A DNA stretch of 64,000 nt, taken from NCBI GenBank assembly GCA_023409535.1, contig JAEYGZ010000038.1, forward strand, positions 1-64,000, given 5' to 3'. The stretch is from Bacillota bacterium. Its GTDB lineage: Bacteria > Bacillota > Clostridia > Lachnospirales > Lachnospiraceae. Below the pieces are notes generated by a model. That model did not search any database, was not told the DNA's origin, and saw only the letters and a list, made by a program, of their open reading frames with translations. Both the position numbers and the translations under genes were made by a program. Shown here piece after piece: positions 35,363 through 44,770 of the stretch. Within the stretch, counting starts at the first letter, position 1. The number at the start of each line of letters is the position of its first letter.

Positions 35363-36913
35363 TTAATGAAGTATTGTTTCTCCCTGGAATGAAAATCCGG
35401 GGGCCGCTTTTACATGTAACTCTATCAGTTCATTGTCATAATTATGTTTAAGCTCGCATTTTCTGTCAAAAACCATCGTAGCTTCGTCACCAGGTTCACA
35501 AGCAGGCCATGTCGGCAGTCCCGGATGATTTGGATTTCCATGCCGTGCGAAATTAATCCAAGCACCAAAAACCTGATTCTCCAGCTTGTCTGAAACACCC
35601 GGAATATCACAGATGGGTACTATGTCTGTATTATGAAAAACAAATGGTATCTCCGAACAATGCCATGCCGGCTTTCCATCATCATACGGAAACTCATAGG
35701 CAAACACATAGGAGAAAATCGGTGCTTCCGTGCAGGATGACTTTTTCTCAATAAAATCCTTCGTTGGTGAGCGGAACAGGGAATCCAGCACCAATAAGTC
35801 TGTGAGATTTTTGTTTGGATAAGCTTTTATAAATAACTCCGTTATTTCATCCGAAGCATTACCATATCTTTTCGATATCATACCCTTCCTCTCATTTTCA
35901 GTTAGTCCATACTTATTGGAGATGCCAGGTCCAAACGCAAATTCTGCCATTACTGACCCGATTAATATAGGAATTGACTTCGCATGCTCGGTAAACCCGA
36001 CAATGCGCGGATCACCTACATAGAATTCATTCGGAATAGGACTGCAGCCAACGTAAGCTCCTTCTTTTTCAAGAATAGGACTTACTTTCTTGTAAGCCTC
36101 AGCCATCCTATTGTAAGGCACTGTTTCTAATTTTTCTACGTCTCCTTCTTCAAATCCAAGCTCTGTTAACATTGCATTCACAATTCTGGTTCCGTCATTC
36201 TCCGGTGCTTTAACAAAACCATCGATCAGTCCGCTCTGGATAATACCTTTATGGAATAATCCATCCGCACTCGGTGTTTGCATCAAGGTCCACACTTTCA
36301 TTCCGCCCCCGGATTGTCCAAAGATAGTAACATTCTCCGGGTCTCCTCCAAAGTTCTCAATATTGTCACGGATCCATTTCAGCGCAGCTACGATATCGGC
36401 ATTACCTGCATTTGCCGAATTAGCGTATTTATCTCCAAAGGGGGAGAGATCCATATATCCAAGAATATTTAACCGATGGTTGAGTGTTACAACTACTGCT
36501 TCGCCAAATTTACTCATATTATCGCCGTCATATGCCACCTGTTCAATGGAGGAACCAGCAAAAAACCCGCCGCCATGAAGCCAGACCATAACAGGCATTT
36601 TTGATTCAGGGCATATGCTTTGTGTCCATATGTTTAAATACTGACAGTTTTCATCCTGAGGCCAATAGCGGTGCGGAACCATAATTTCGCCTCTGGGTAC
36701 ATCCTGATGCATCAAGGGGCAAACATAACCATAAGATAAAGCATCATTAACTCCATCCCAGGCTTCTACCTCTGTGGGCATTTGAAAGCGTTTTGCATCT
36801 GCATACTTAATGCCATGAAAAGTATAAGTACCATCCACGATAAAGCCGCGTAATTTACCGGCTTTCGTTTTAACAACAGGCTCAGTAGTTGAACAAACAA
36901 ATTTTTTAGCCAT
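35363..36913 (-). CDS. Type B carboxylesterase
   Basis: 516 aa, typical for the family. N-terminal PVVKTKAGKLRGFIVDG, EDCLYLNIW-like block (ENCQYLNIW, residues 88-96), oxyanion hole MVWLHGGGFF, and nucleophile Ser201 in IFGQSGGG; the His is likely in PAWHCSEIPF. It hydrolyses carboxylic esters. No signal peptide, so intracellular. AGGAGG precedes the ATG. It follows the alpha/beta-hydrolase gene by 63 nt in the transporter operon, implying that the imported substrate carries ester groups. Confidence 0.92.
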   Translation of the reverse strand: MAKKFVCSTTEPVVKTKAGKLRGFIVDGTYTFHGIKYADAKRFQMPTEVEAWDGVNDALSYGYVCPLMHQDVPRGEIMVPHRYWPQDENCQYLNIWTQSICPESKMPVMVWLHGGGFFAGSSIEQVAYDGDNMSKFGEAVVVTLNHRLNILGYMDLSPFGDKYANSANAGNADIVAALKWIRDNIENFGGDPENVTIFGQSGGGMKVWTLMQTPSADGLFHKGIIQSGLIDGFVKAPENDGTRIVNAMLTELGFEEGDVEKLETVPYNRMAEAYKKVSPILEKEGAYVGCSPIPNEFYVGDPRIVGFTEHAKSIPILIGSVMAEFAFGPGISNKYGLTENERKGMISKRYGNASDEITELFIKAYPNKNLTDLLVLDSLFRSPTKDFIEKKSSCTEAPIFSYVFAYEFPYDDGKPAWHCSEIPFVFHNTDIVPICDIPGVSDKLENQVFGAWINFARHGNPNHPGLPTWPACEPGDEATMVFDRKCELKHNYDNELIELHVKAAPGFSFQGETILH

Positions 36914-36976
36914 TTTATACCTCCTGATAATTATAATATTTTAATAAACTAGATCCGATAAGACGCTGTCTGTTTT

Positions 36977-37846
36977 TTATATTCGCCTTTTTCCTTTTTC
37001 CGCATAAAAATCAGAACGTGGAAGCCAATCTAAGAATACTTCGACAATCTCATTCCAGAATCTCCATTCATGGCCATAGCCGGGCGCACTCACCCAGGTA
37101 ACATCCTGTTTCATTGATACCAGTTCATCCTTGAATAGCAGATTATCCTCATATAAGGCATCCTTATCGCCGCAGGCAATAAATATTTTGGGTAATGCTT
37201 TCTTTTCTTCCTTTCGCTTTTGCGCTAATTTGCGCGGATCGTTGCATTCCTCCACAGGCTTATCCTTACCCCCCGCAAGCAGGGTAGGGTTCAAGCTTAC
37301 AGCCGCAGAAAATGCACCCATAGCCGCGTATTTATCCGGCTGATTGAATGCATTGATAAAAGTTCCGAAGCCTCCCATAGATAAGCCTGCGATAAAAGTA
37401 TCCTCTGGGCGCTCAGACACCGGAAACATACCACATATGAAATCAGGCAACTCATTTTGGATAAAATCATAAAAACGATCACCGCTTTCATGATTTACAT
37501 AAGACTTATTTTCCGCCGAAATCATTACGACCGCAATATTCCTTTCTTCGGCATACAACTCAACATTCGTATAGCCGCTCCATGTTGCATGGTTATTCCC
37601 ATAGCCATGCAGAAGGTATAGGACCGGATATTTCTCTTTCTTTTTATGCTTCGGAGTCTCAATATTTCGTATCTGATCACGAAATAAGCTCTCCTCCGGT
37701 GAATTTCCTGTGGCACTTGACATCGATTTCAGCACATCTATGTTCGCCATCATAGCCTCCGGGATTGTCGGTGACGGTATAATTACCGTAATATCAACGG
37801 CTCTAACCAGTGTATACGATATAAAATTACAATTAAATTTAGCCAT
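36977..37846 (-). CDS. Alpha/beta-hydrolase, esterase D/feruloyl-esterase-like
   Basis: 289 aa. PVLYLLHGYGNNHATWSGYT carries the oxyanion HG motif, Ser156 is the nucleophile in IAGLSMGGFG, an Asp lies in ACGDKDALY, and the His is in GYGHEWRFWNE. The pattern is that of the tributyrin/feruloyl esterase (putative esterase) family that removes acetyl or aryl groups from sugars. No signal peptide. It lies 16 nt after the LplC-type permease, so it is co-transcribed with the transporter and probably acts on the imported compound. Confidence 0.9.
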   Translation of the reverse strand: MAKFNCNFISYTLVRAVDITVIIPSPTIPEAMMANIDVLKSMSSATGNSPEESLFRDQIRNIETPKHKKKEKYPVLYLLHGYGNNHATWSGYTNVELYAEERNIAVVMISAENKSYVNHESGDRFYDFIQNELPDFICGMFPVSERPEDTFIAGLSMGGFGTFINAFNQPDKYAAMGAFSAAVSLNPTLLAGGKDKPVEECNDPRKLAQKRKEEKKALPKIFIACGDKDALYEDNLLFKDELVSMKQDVTWVSAPGYGHEWRFWNEIVEVFLDWLPRSDFYAEKGKRRI

Positions 37847-37862
37847 TTAATTTTTCTCCTCT

Positions 37863-38753
37863 TTATCCTTTCACTGCCCCTAATGCAATACCTTTTTCAA
37901 AGTATTTCTGTAAAAATGGGTAAATAACAAGAATGGGCAATAAAACGACAAAAGCAATCGCCATCCTTACTGATACCTGCGGAACAGCCATAGCCGCACC
38001 TGAAGAGGCAGCCGACGCATTCGCCTGTATCGCCTGAATATCCTGAATCATTTTATTAAGTAAAGTTTGTATGCTATAAAATTTCGAATCGTTGATATAA
38101 TATAATCCGTTTGTCCAGTCATTCCAATAACCTAATCCGGAGAATAGTCCCATGGTTACCAGTATGGGCTTACCCAGCGGAATAACAATATGGCGAAAAA
38201 TAGTCAGATAGCCGGCACCATCAATGCGCGCCGCTTCATAAAGCGCCTCCGGTATACTTGTGGTAAAAAAGGTTCGAATCAGCATTACATTCATAGCGCT
38301 CATCAGGAAATTAGGGACCATTAACGCCCATATTGTATTTTTAATATGGAAGGTGGAGGTCCACATTATGTAAGACGGAACCAAACCACCGCTGAAAAGC
38401 ATGGTAAAAAACACATAAAAACTAATTATGTTACGAAAAGGCAACGTTTTATCCGATAATGCAAATGCCATTAAAGAAGATATGAGTATATTAATTACCG
38501 TACCTGCCACTGTTACAATAATTGTAATGCCATAAGCACGAAAAATAGTCCCCTTATTCAGCATAATATATTTATATGCATTCAGACTAAATTCCTTTGG
38601 TATAAAAGAATAGCCATGTGCTATTAATGAACTCTCCGATGAAATAGATGACATAAATAATAATATAAGCGGAAAAATTGTACTTAATGACACCAAAATC
38701 ATTATAAAATTAATTCCCATCTGATATATTTTGTAGTTTTTTGATTTTATCAT
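37863..38753 (-). CDS. Carbohydrate ABC transporter permease (LplC/YtcP type)
   Basis: 296 aa, six membrane helices. The EAA loop ALYEAARIDGAGYLTIFRHI followed by VIPLGKP and the ending LQKYFEKGIALGAVKG place it with LplC/YtcP permeases of the CUT1 class. TAGGAGG precedes the ATG. 11 nt separate it from the LplB-type partner. No ATPase gene is present locally. Confidence 0.92.
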   Translation of the reverse strand: MIKSKNYKIYQMGINFIMILVSLSTIFPLILLFMSSISSESSLIAHGYSFIPKEFSLNAYKYIMLNKGTIFRAYGITIIVTVAGTVINILISSLMAFALSDKTLPFRNIISFYVFFTMLFSGGLVPSYIMWTSTFHIKNTIWALMVPNFLMSAMNVMLIRTFFTTSIPEALYEAARIDGAGYLTIFRHIVIPLGKPILVTMGLFSGLGYWNDWTNGLYYINDSKFYSIQTLLNKMIQDIQAIQANASAASSGAAMAVPQVSVRMAIAFVVLLPILVIYPFLQKYFEKGIALGAVKG

Positions 38754-38764
38754 CTGGCTACCTC

Positions 38765-39688
38765 CTAAAACAAAGCATTTTCTTTACTAAACTTACGTAC
38801 AATCATATTCGATGCCATAACCAGAGCAAACCCAACAATAGACTGAAATACACCAGCTGCTGAGGACCGGCCAATTCCACCGGCAGAAATTAAAGCTCGA
38901 TAAACATAAGTATCAATTGTATTTGTTACACTATATAATGCGCCTGAATTTTGTGGCACTTGATAAAACAAACCAAAATCAGAATAAAAGATACGCCCTA
39001 TACTTAACATTAATAGCGTAATGACGGATGGTACGAGACACGGCAATGTTATCTTTTTTACCTGCTGCCATCTGTTTGCCCCGTCTAATTGAGCTGCCTC
39101 ATAAAAGGATTTATCAATACCTGCAATTGCAGCAATATAAATCAAACATCCATAACCAACACCTTTCCATAAGTTTACATACACAAGGATGAAAGGCCAA
39201 TATTTGGGTTGACTATACCATAAAACAGGATCTTTACCCAAAAATTTTAAAAGGCTATTGTTAAGCATACCTGTTTCAGCGGATAGGAACGCATAAACAA
39301 TATAGCTCACAATGACAATTGAAATCAAAAACGGCAACATAATAGCGCTCTGATATAATTTTTTCGCTCTTTTTGATGCAATATCAGAAATAATAATTGC
39401 TAGTGCAATACCCACTACCATGTTCAATATAATGAATGCGACATTATATAATAATGTATTGCGGATTATTATACCGGCACCGTTTTTAAACAGGTATGTA
39501 AAATTGTTAAATCCATACCATTCACTTCCCCATATACCTTGTTTGACATTATACTTTTTAAAGGCAACGACAATTCCGGCCATCGGGATATAATTATTTA
39601 TAAATAAATAAACTGCTCCAGGTAGAATCATCAGATACAAAGGAATGCCTTTCATTAATCTTTTTCGCAGGGAGCTCTTTTTCGTCAT
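38765..39688 (-). CDS. Carbohydrate ABC transporter permease (LplB type)
   Basis: About 307 aa. ATG 39688 is chosen because AAAGGAG lies 7 nt upstream; a TTG 21 nt earlier is inside that site's upstream region. Six membrane helices, EAA loop FYEAAQLDGANRWQQVKKIT, ending MIVRKFSKENALF as in LplB. It is separated from the binding-protein gene by a terminator-like hairpin (39708-39749), which would lower permease expression relative to the binding protein. Confidence 0.92.
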   Translation of the reverse strand: MTKKSSLRKRLMKGIPLYLMILPGAVYLFINNYIPMAGIVVAFKKYNVKQGIWGSEWYGFNNFTYLFKNGAGIIIRNTLLYNVAFIILNMVVGIALAIIISDIASKRAKKLYQSAIMLPFLISIVIVSYIVYAFLSAETGMLNNSLLKFLGKDPVLWYSQPKYWPFILVYVNLWKGVGYGCLIYIAAIAGIDKSFYEAAQLDGANRWQQVKKITLPCLVPSVITLLMLSIGRIFYSDFGLFYQVPQNSGALYSVTNTIDTYVYRALISAGGIGRSSAAGVFQSIVGFALVMASNMIVRKFSKENALF

Positions 39689-39707
39689 ATATTTTCTCCT
39701 TTTATTC

Positions 39708-39749
39708 AAAAAGGGTATTCTCGTTTATCACAATTAGAATACCCTTTTT
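39708..39749 (-). terminator. Attenuator between binding protein and permeases
   Basis: AAAAAGGGTATTCT (39708-39721) pairs perfectly with AGAATACCCTTTTT (39736-39749), followed on the minus strand by a T run. A partial terminator here is a common way to make more binding protein than permease. Confidence 0.75.
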
Positions 39750-39767
39750 CCGGCTACACCATATTAA

Positions 39768-41288
39768 TTATTTTTTTGCTGCCAGCCATTCGTCTAACTG
39801 TTTTTGTTTTGCATCCATTATGTCTTGAAGCCCCGCTGCGTACAGCGCATCATTATATTTCTGTATTTCTGTATCAGGATCTACCGACCCTGTCGCGATC
39901 ATCGTATCATATTGATTAAATACTTCTGTTAATGCAGCAACCTGATCCACATACTCAGATAAATCAGGTGTAAATCCATACGCCATAGAAGTCTGCGCAT
40001 TATTACGGAACTCCTTATATTGATCCCATACATTTACATCATTACCGGCCCAAACATGGCTATTAAATTGATTCGGAAGTGCAAATCCGAAGTTCTGATG
40101 ATATCCGCAGCTTTGAGCAGTAACTCCCTCAGGAAAATCAATTGTTCCATCCTCCTGCAGTGCCCAATGTACACCTTCAATACCCCAATTTAAAAGGTCA
40201 TTTGCTTCTTCTGTCTTAGAAATCCAGTTTAATAGTTCTACCGCTCTAGCCGGATCAGGAGAACTGCTTCCCACTGCATAACCCAAGCTTCCTGTTCCCC
40301 ATGTGGTCAGCATGTTTTTTTCCATCGGTATTACCGTGGTATCATATCCTGTCTGGTCATCCTTCTCTTGTTTCGTGTTAGGTTTATAATAGCATGCATA
40401 TGAAAAAAGATTTCCGGCCTTCATCAGTGTTTCACCACCATCCGTACTGGTAGCCATGTCCTTTGAGGTATATCCTGCTTCATACCACTGTCTTGCAGCC
40501 TTAACCAATCTTTTATAATGGTCAGATTCATAATAGTTAGTGACCTTTGTGGTTTGTCCGAAATTCTCCAAAACCCCAAAACGATCTCCCAGTGTATCTA
40601 ATTCATTTGTCTGAGAAGCCGGTGCAGAACTGGAAGCTCCGCCATACATAATCATATCCGGATATTTTTCCTTGACCTTTGCATATACATCAGTCATGTC
40701 TTCATAGCTTGTAATTTTGCTTACATCAATTCCAGCCGCTTCTAATAAATCTGTACGTGCTATCATTGCAACAGGGTTAGCTCTTTCTTTCATTGTTGGG
40801 ACACCCCAAAGAAAGTCTCCCACACTGCAGCACCAAATATCTTCCTTGCCGACATTCTCCATCAAATAGTCGGCATTTTCAATATAAGGCGCTATATTGA
40901 CCACATAGGCGGACGAAATATATGTAGCTGCATTGTTCATTAACATCGGGAATAAATCCACCTGTTCTCCACCTGACAACATTAATTGCATCTGTGATAA
41001 CCAGGTGCTGAATGTCATCGGTATCAGTTTTACATTCATGTTCAAGTCTCTCTTTGTCAGCTCATTAAATTTTTCACTTACCTTACCGGAATCTTGTGAA
41101 TCACTTGCCACAAGATAAACCATGACTGCATCATAGGGCTCCTGATCAGTTGCTGCATCACCATCGGTAATATTACCTTTGTCTGTGGTTTCGCTATTAT
41201 CGGTGTTATCTTTTGGGGAAGCGCAACCGGCCATAGTTGAAATCAGCATACATAAAACCAAAATAATTGCCAATACCTTTTTCTTCAT
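39768..41288 (-). CDS. Sugar-type ABC transporter solute-binding lipoprotein
   Basis: 506 aa. Lipoprotein signal with lipobox MAGC (ILVLCMLISTMAGC, Cys22). The acidic Asp/Thr-rich linker (residues ~25-52) and the mature domain (TWGTGSLGYAVGSSSPDPAR, AVELLNWISKTEEANDLLNW) match LplA-like CUT1 binding proteins, although this type also binds other solutes. First gene of the minus-strand set, with GGAGGAG before the ATG and two operator-like sites at 41317 and 41373. The ligand is inferred to be an esterified compound because of the two esterase genes downstream. Confidence 0.92.
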   Translation of the reverse strand: MKKKVLAIILVLCMLISTMAGCASPKDNTDNSETTDKGNITDGDAATDQEPYDAVMVYLVASDSQDSGKVSEKFNELTKRDLNMNVKLIPMTFSTWLSQMQLMLSGGEQVDLFPMLMNNAATYISSAYVVNIAPYIENADYLMENVGKEDIWCCSVGDFLWGVPTMKERANPVAMIARTDLLEAAGIDVSKITSYEDMTDVYAKVKEKYPDMIMYGGASSSAPASQTNELDTLGDRFGVLENFGQTTKVTNYYESDHYKRLVKAARQWYEAGYTSKDMATSTDGGETLMKAGNLFSYACYYKPNTKQEKDDQTGYDTTVIPMEKNMLTTWGTGSLGYAVGSSSPDPARAVELLNWISKTEEANDLLNWGIEGVHWALQEDGTIDFPEGVTAQSCGYHQNFGFALPNQFNSHVWAGNDVNVWDQYKEFRNNAQTSMAYGFTPDLSEYVDQVAALTEVFNQYDTMIATGSVDPDTEIQKYNDALYAAGLQDIMDAKQKQLDEWLAAKK

Positions 41289-41316
41289 TTTTTACTCCTC
41301 CATTAAAAGAATTTTA

Positions 41317-41328
41317 TACAACGTTGTA
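41317..41328. promoter_or_regulatory. Perfect LacI-type operator TACAACGTTGTA
   Basis: The same 12-bp palindrome as at 30941-30952, here 29 bp upstream of the binding-protein start codon, a position where a repressor would block transcription. Confidence 0.65.
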
Positions 41329-41372
41329 CTCTAATAATATGTGGAATTATATGGGTGATAGTATTTATTACG

Positions 41373-41384
41373 TACAACGTTTTA
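41373..41384. promoter_or_regulatory. Second LacI-type operator, TACAACGTTTTA
   Basis: One mismatch from the palindrome at 41317, centred 56 bp further upstream. Paired sites suggest co-operative binding or a loop. Confidence 0.5.
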
Positions 41385-41616
41385 CTAACATAGTATATCA
41401 CTGCTTCTTCATCGCAGTCAATAGCCATTTTCGTGATTATCAATAAATAATTTTGTTTATGTACATATAAAAAGGCAAATAGTAATAATAAACTGCCTTC
41501 CTTAACGAGTATTACATTATAGATTCCTATTAAATATCTTATTTAAACTGTTCTCATTATGAAATTTCCATAAAAATTCTTTCAGATAATGCTTTTAAAC
41601 CAGCCGTATTAAAAAA

Positions 41617-41648
41617 GACAAATTTCTCATCGAAATTTGTCTTTTTTT
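41617..41648. terminator. Orphan bidirectional terminator
   Basis: The hairpin at 41617-41641 (arms GACAAATTTC / GAAATTTGTC, loop TCATC) is flanked by T-tracts on both strands. No gene ends beside it: the nearest stop is at 41835 and has its own hairpin. The same 25-nt hairpin recurs at 48294-48318. The rest of 41385-41785 shows nothing I recognise. Confidence 0.6.
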
Positions 41649-41785
41649 AATTATGCACTGCGAATAGGATAAATTCAACCCAGATTTTTTTATGATTTTA
41701 TCTTCGAATTAGGAAAGTAATTCTTTCAGTCTTTGCATAAATAAATGCTTACCTGCTCCTTGGTAAGTTTACAGGTGTAATTATA

Positions 41786-41826
41786 AACAAGGGTTTCAGA
41801 GGTATAGCTGCTCTGAAACCCTTGTT
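41786..41826. terminator. Terminator of the stalk-protein gene
   Basis: AACAAGGGTTTCAGAG (41786-41801) pairs perfectly with CTCTGAAACCCTTGTT (41811-41826), 8 bp beyond the minus-strand stop at 41835. T-rich on both sides. Confidence 0.7.
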
Positions 41827-41834
41827 TTTCTAAT

Positions 41835-43127
41835 TTATTTTACAGCATTTTTCCTTTTTGCAGAAGCAGAAAATGCGCCGATCACTAAAGCACCTGCACC
41901 TGATACAAAAAGTCCCGCTAAAATCAAAAGACCCGGAAGCAGCCCTTTATTCTCCTTTGTAAAGCCTACGGAAAGCGCCTGCAGGAAGCTATCCGCTGCC
42001 TTTGGACCTACCTCAATCTGCCGGCGTGCTATCTCATTTCCCTGATAAAGCACAACGACATTGTGTGACCCTGCCTCCAGATCCCCGGGGATGCTGATCT
42101 GTGTCTCAAATGAGCCGTTCTCTGCGGAGGTAACGCTTCCCAACTGACGTGCTTCAGACTGAATTACAAGCTCCAGGTGATTAACATTACCTGCAAAGCC
42201 AACACCGGATATGATTAACGAGCTTCCTGCATGAATAATACTGCCGGAGGCTTCTGTAATTTCGATGGAGCCTTTCGTATTAATAATCGCTTCCACATCC
42301 TCAGCAAATGGATCGGTGTTTGCGGTAACCGCAAGGTCTGAGCTGCCCTCCGGAGGTATGTTTTCACCTTGGGTAACGTTCTCCTGAGTACCTGATGTAC
42401 CGGTCACTGCGACGCTTGTGCTGCCGGTCTTAGCGCCGTCCGCTTGACCTGATGCTATACTGCCCGTATTGCCGGGTGTTGCATTGCTCGGACTGTCTGA
42501 CGCTATACTGCCGGAATTACCGGAAGCTGCACTATCGGTATTCTCAGTTGTGATATTACTTGCCTTGCCGGAGGCTGCACTGTTAGACTTCCCTGATGCC
42601 GCATTATTTTTATCACCGGAGGCTGCATTACCGGTTTTTTCGGGTGCCGCGTCGTTTGTATCACCGGAGGCTGTGCTGTCCGTTTTACCGGTTTCCCCAT
42701 TATTTGTCTTACCGGAAGTCTCACTCCCCGCACTACCGGATTCCTTACTGTTCGTGTTGCCGGAAAGTGTATTGTTATTATTATCAGATGCCGTACTGCC
42801 TGCATTATCAGAGGTCACATTGCTCTCGGTTGGCCTGGCACTATTTACGTCGCCGGGCGTTGCGGCAGGTACCGGGCTGCCTGTGCCGGGGCCGGCAGGA
42901 GTATCTCCCTTGGTTTCATCATAACCGGGCCAGGGAACAGGTACTCCCGTTGCATCATCGAAGCCGTCCAGATCACAGTCTTCCAGAGGCGGTGCCGCAT
43001 AAGCCGCGCGAAGTCCGCCAGGTATTGTGAGTATCCATGTTAAAATCAATGCAAGCGAAAAAATCAATTTAAATCCATTTTTTACGATACTTCTATATCT
43101 ATGGTTACTGCAAATAGTAATTTTCAT
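41835..43127 (-). CDS. Surface protein with Ser/Asn/Ala/Gly/Thr-rich stalk and Ig-like domain
   Basis: About 430 aa from ATG 43127 (AAGGAGAAGGG upstream); an earlier ATG at 43175 would run into the symporter gene. Signal peptide residues ~10-42 (FKLIFSLALILTWILTIPGG), then DCDLDGFDD, a calcium-loop-like motif. Residues ~80-260 are low-complexity repeats built on 'xxAASGNTxx', likely an extended, possibly glycosylated stalk. Residues ~275-375 look like an IPT/Ig-like domain (SSLIISGVGFAGN). A single membrane helix (~395-415) and basic tail KRKNAVK follow. No LPXTG motif. It probably displays a domain outside the membrane; partner unknown. Confidence 0.75.
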   Translation of the reverse strand: MKITICSNHRYRSIVKNGFKLIFSLALILTWILTIPGGLRAAYAAPPLEDCDLDGFDDATGVPVPWPGYDETKGDTPAGPGTGSPVPAATPGDVNSARPTESNVTSDNAGSTASDNNNNTLSGNTNSKESGSAGSETSGKTNNGETGKTDSTASGDTNDAAPEKTGNAASGDKNNAASGKSNSAASGKASNITTENTDSAASGNSGSIASDSPSNATPGNTGSIASGQADGAKTGSTSVAVTGTSGTQENVTQGENIPPEGSSDLAVTANTDPFAEDVEAIINTKGSIEITEASGSIIHAGSSLIISGVGFAGNVNHLELVIQSEARQLGSVTSAENGSFETQISIPGDLEAGSHNVVVLYQGNEIARRQIEVGPKAADSFLQALSVGFTKENKGLLPGLLILAGLFVSGAGALVIGAFSASAKRKNAVK

Positions 43128-43171
43128 AGGGTCACCCTTCTCCTTTCCATATACCGGTGTTATATCCGGCA

Positions 43172-44587
43172 TCACGCACCGGCCGGTACCTCATTGTCAG
43201 GTCCGGGATCCGTGGTTTTACCGATTTGTTTGTTCCCGTTATTGTCCTCGTCATCATTGGATGCATAAGACTCTATCCCATTGAATATGTTGTCATTCAG
43301 ACTTTGCTCCTGTCTTCCTACAATTGCCGAAGCAACAATTGCTCCGGTGATATTCGTGGCGGTTCGGCCCGTATCGGCAATGGCAGAGATGGGAATCGTA
43401 AGAACAATAAGCTCCAAAGGAAGTCCCATAGCTGTCAGAACACTTGCGGTAGTTATCGTTGCAGTTCCGGGTACTCCCGCAGTTCCAAGCGAAACGAACA
43501 AACTGATCACCAGCAGCAGAATATAATCTTTTAACTCATAGTTAATACCCAGTCCGTGAATACCGTAAATCGCTGTCAGAACGGGCCATATTCCGGCACA
43601 TCCCGGCATTCCGATGGTGGTTCCCAGCGGTGCTGTAAAATTTGCAACCTTTGCATCCACGCCTATTTTACGGGTAAGTATTCCTGTTGTAATGGGCAAT
43701 GTCCCGGCACTGGATTGTGTGGAGAAGCCAACCACCTGCGCCGGTATGATTTTACGGAAAAATTTGATGGGATTAAGCTTTGCAAATACCTTGATCAGTA
43801 CCGCATTGATCACCCAGGTGTCCAGGACAAACGCTGCAAATGAGATGATCAGGAATACCAGCAGGGACCATATAATGCCTGACCGGCTGACGCCATTTCC
43901 GGTGGCTGTCATTACCAAAGCCAGTACCGCATATGGCGTAAGACCGATAATAAAATCCACAGCCTTGAAAATAATTTCTTTCACAGCTTCCACAAAGCTC
44001 TTAAATATTTTTACCTTCTCTCTGTTATCATTGGCTGCCAATACATAGGAAACCGCGATGAGAACGGTAAATAAAATCATCGGGATAATATTTTCATCCG
44101 CAATATCACTGATCACATTACGGGGGAAAAATCCGACCAGCACCTGTGAAAACGGAACTACCTTACTTTCAAAGGTTTGTGCATCTAGACCGTTCAAGGA
44201 AAGATAAGAATTTCTCCCGATTCCAAAGGTCAGACCAAGTCCAAGTGCCAGCAGTATGGCAAGCACTGTAGTCACCAGAAGCCAGAAGATCGAGCGTACT
44301 CCTATCCCTTTCAGCTGAGCGGTGGAGCCCAACGATGTTATGCTGCTGAGAATGGATACAATGATCAGCGGGCTGACAATGGCATTTAACGTGCTGACAT
44401 AAATTTTTCCGATGGGCATAACCCAGGAGGTATGCCCTGAAAAGATAACCCCGGCAATCACGCCAACCACCAAAGAACCCAATATTGTAAAGGTAAAATT
44501 CACATTCCTTTTTTGCAAAACATAGATGATAACAAATAATACGACAACGACAGCCAGGGCCGCCGCTGATAACCAGTCTATATTCAT
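43172..44587 (-). CDS. Dicarboxylate/amino acid:cation symporter (TcyP/GltP-like)
   Basis: 471 aa with about eight membrane helices and two re-entrant loops. The SDF family signatures are visible: STQSSAGTLPITTGIL (Ser-rich hairpin loop), APLGTTIGMPGCAG and the NITGAIVASAIVG region near the end. It is Na+ or H+ driven uptake of acidic amino acids, dicarboxylates or cystine; the sequence looks closest to TcyP-type cystine carriers, an inference. Next to a secreted thioredoxin-fold protein, cystine is an attractive substrate. A hydrophilic ~30-residue Asp/Asn-rich tail is unusual. Confidence 0.88.
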   Translation of the reverse strand: MNIDWLSAAALAVVVVLFVIIYVLQKRNVNFTFTILGSLVVGVIAGVIFSGHTSWVMPIGKIYVSTLNAIVSPLIIVSILSSITSLGSTAQLKGIGVRSIFWLLVTTVLAILLALGLGLTFGIGRNSYLSLNGLDAQTFESKVVPFSQVLVGFFPRNVISDIADENIIPMILFTVLIAVSYVLAANDNREKVKIFKSFVEAVKEIIFKAVDFIIGLTPYAVLALVMTATGNGVSRSGIIWSLLVFLIISFAAFVLDTWVINAVLIKVFAKLNPIKFFRKIIPAQVVGFSTQSSAGTLPITTGILTRKIGVDAKVANFTAPLGTTIGMPGCAGIWPVLTAIYGIHGLGINYELKDYILLLVISLFVSLGTAGVPGTATITTASVLTAMGLPLELIVLTIPISAIADTGRTATNITGAIVASAIVGRQEQSLNDNIFNGIESYASNDDEDNNGNKQIGKTTDPGPDNEVPAGA

Positions 44588-44651
44588 ATCTCTGCATTCC
44601 CTTCCCTATTCAAGTGAAACATATCACTTATTGAAAACCATTTTCAAGGCA

Positions 44652-44686
44652 ATATCAGGAAATGCCTAAGGTGCATTTCCTGATAT
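44652..44686 (-). terminator. Hairpin between thioredoxin-fold gene and symporter
   Basis: ATATCAGGAAATGC (44652-44665) pairs perfectly with GCATTTCCTGATAT (44673-44686). There is no T-tract on the minus strand, so termination is uncertain; it may limit read-through into the symporter gene. Confidence 0.45.
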
Positions 44687-44770
44687 GTTAAGTCGAGTCA
44701 ATTCATTTTTGAGATTCTATCCATTTTCACTGTTATGTTTTCAAATTACTTTATCGCACGCTTTCCCGTA

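Noticed and set aside
43128..43175. Earlier start (MMPDITPVYGKE) for the stalk protein.
   Set aside because: It overlaps the end of the symporter gene, while ATG 43127 has a good AAGGAGAAGGG site and gives a normal signal peptide.
42469..43284. Long overlapping plus-strand frames opposite the stalk-protein gene.
   Set aside because: They mirror the repetitive Ser/Ala/Gly/Asn codons of the minus-strand gene and have no start signals; the minus-strand protein has a signal peptide and membrane anchor.
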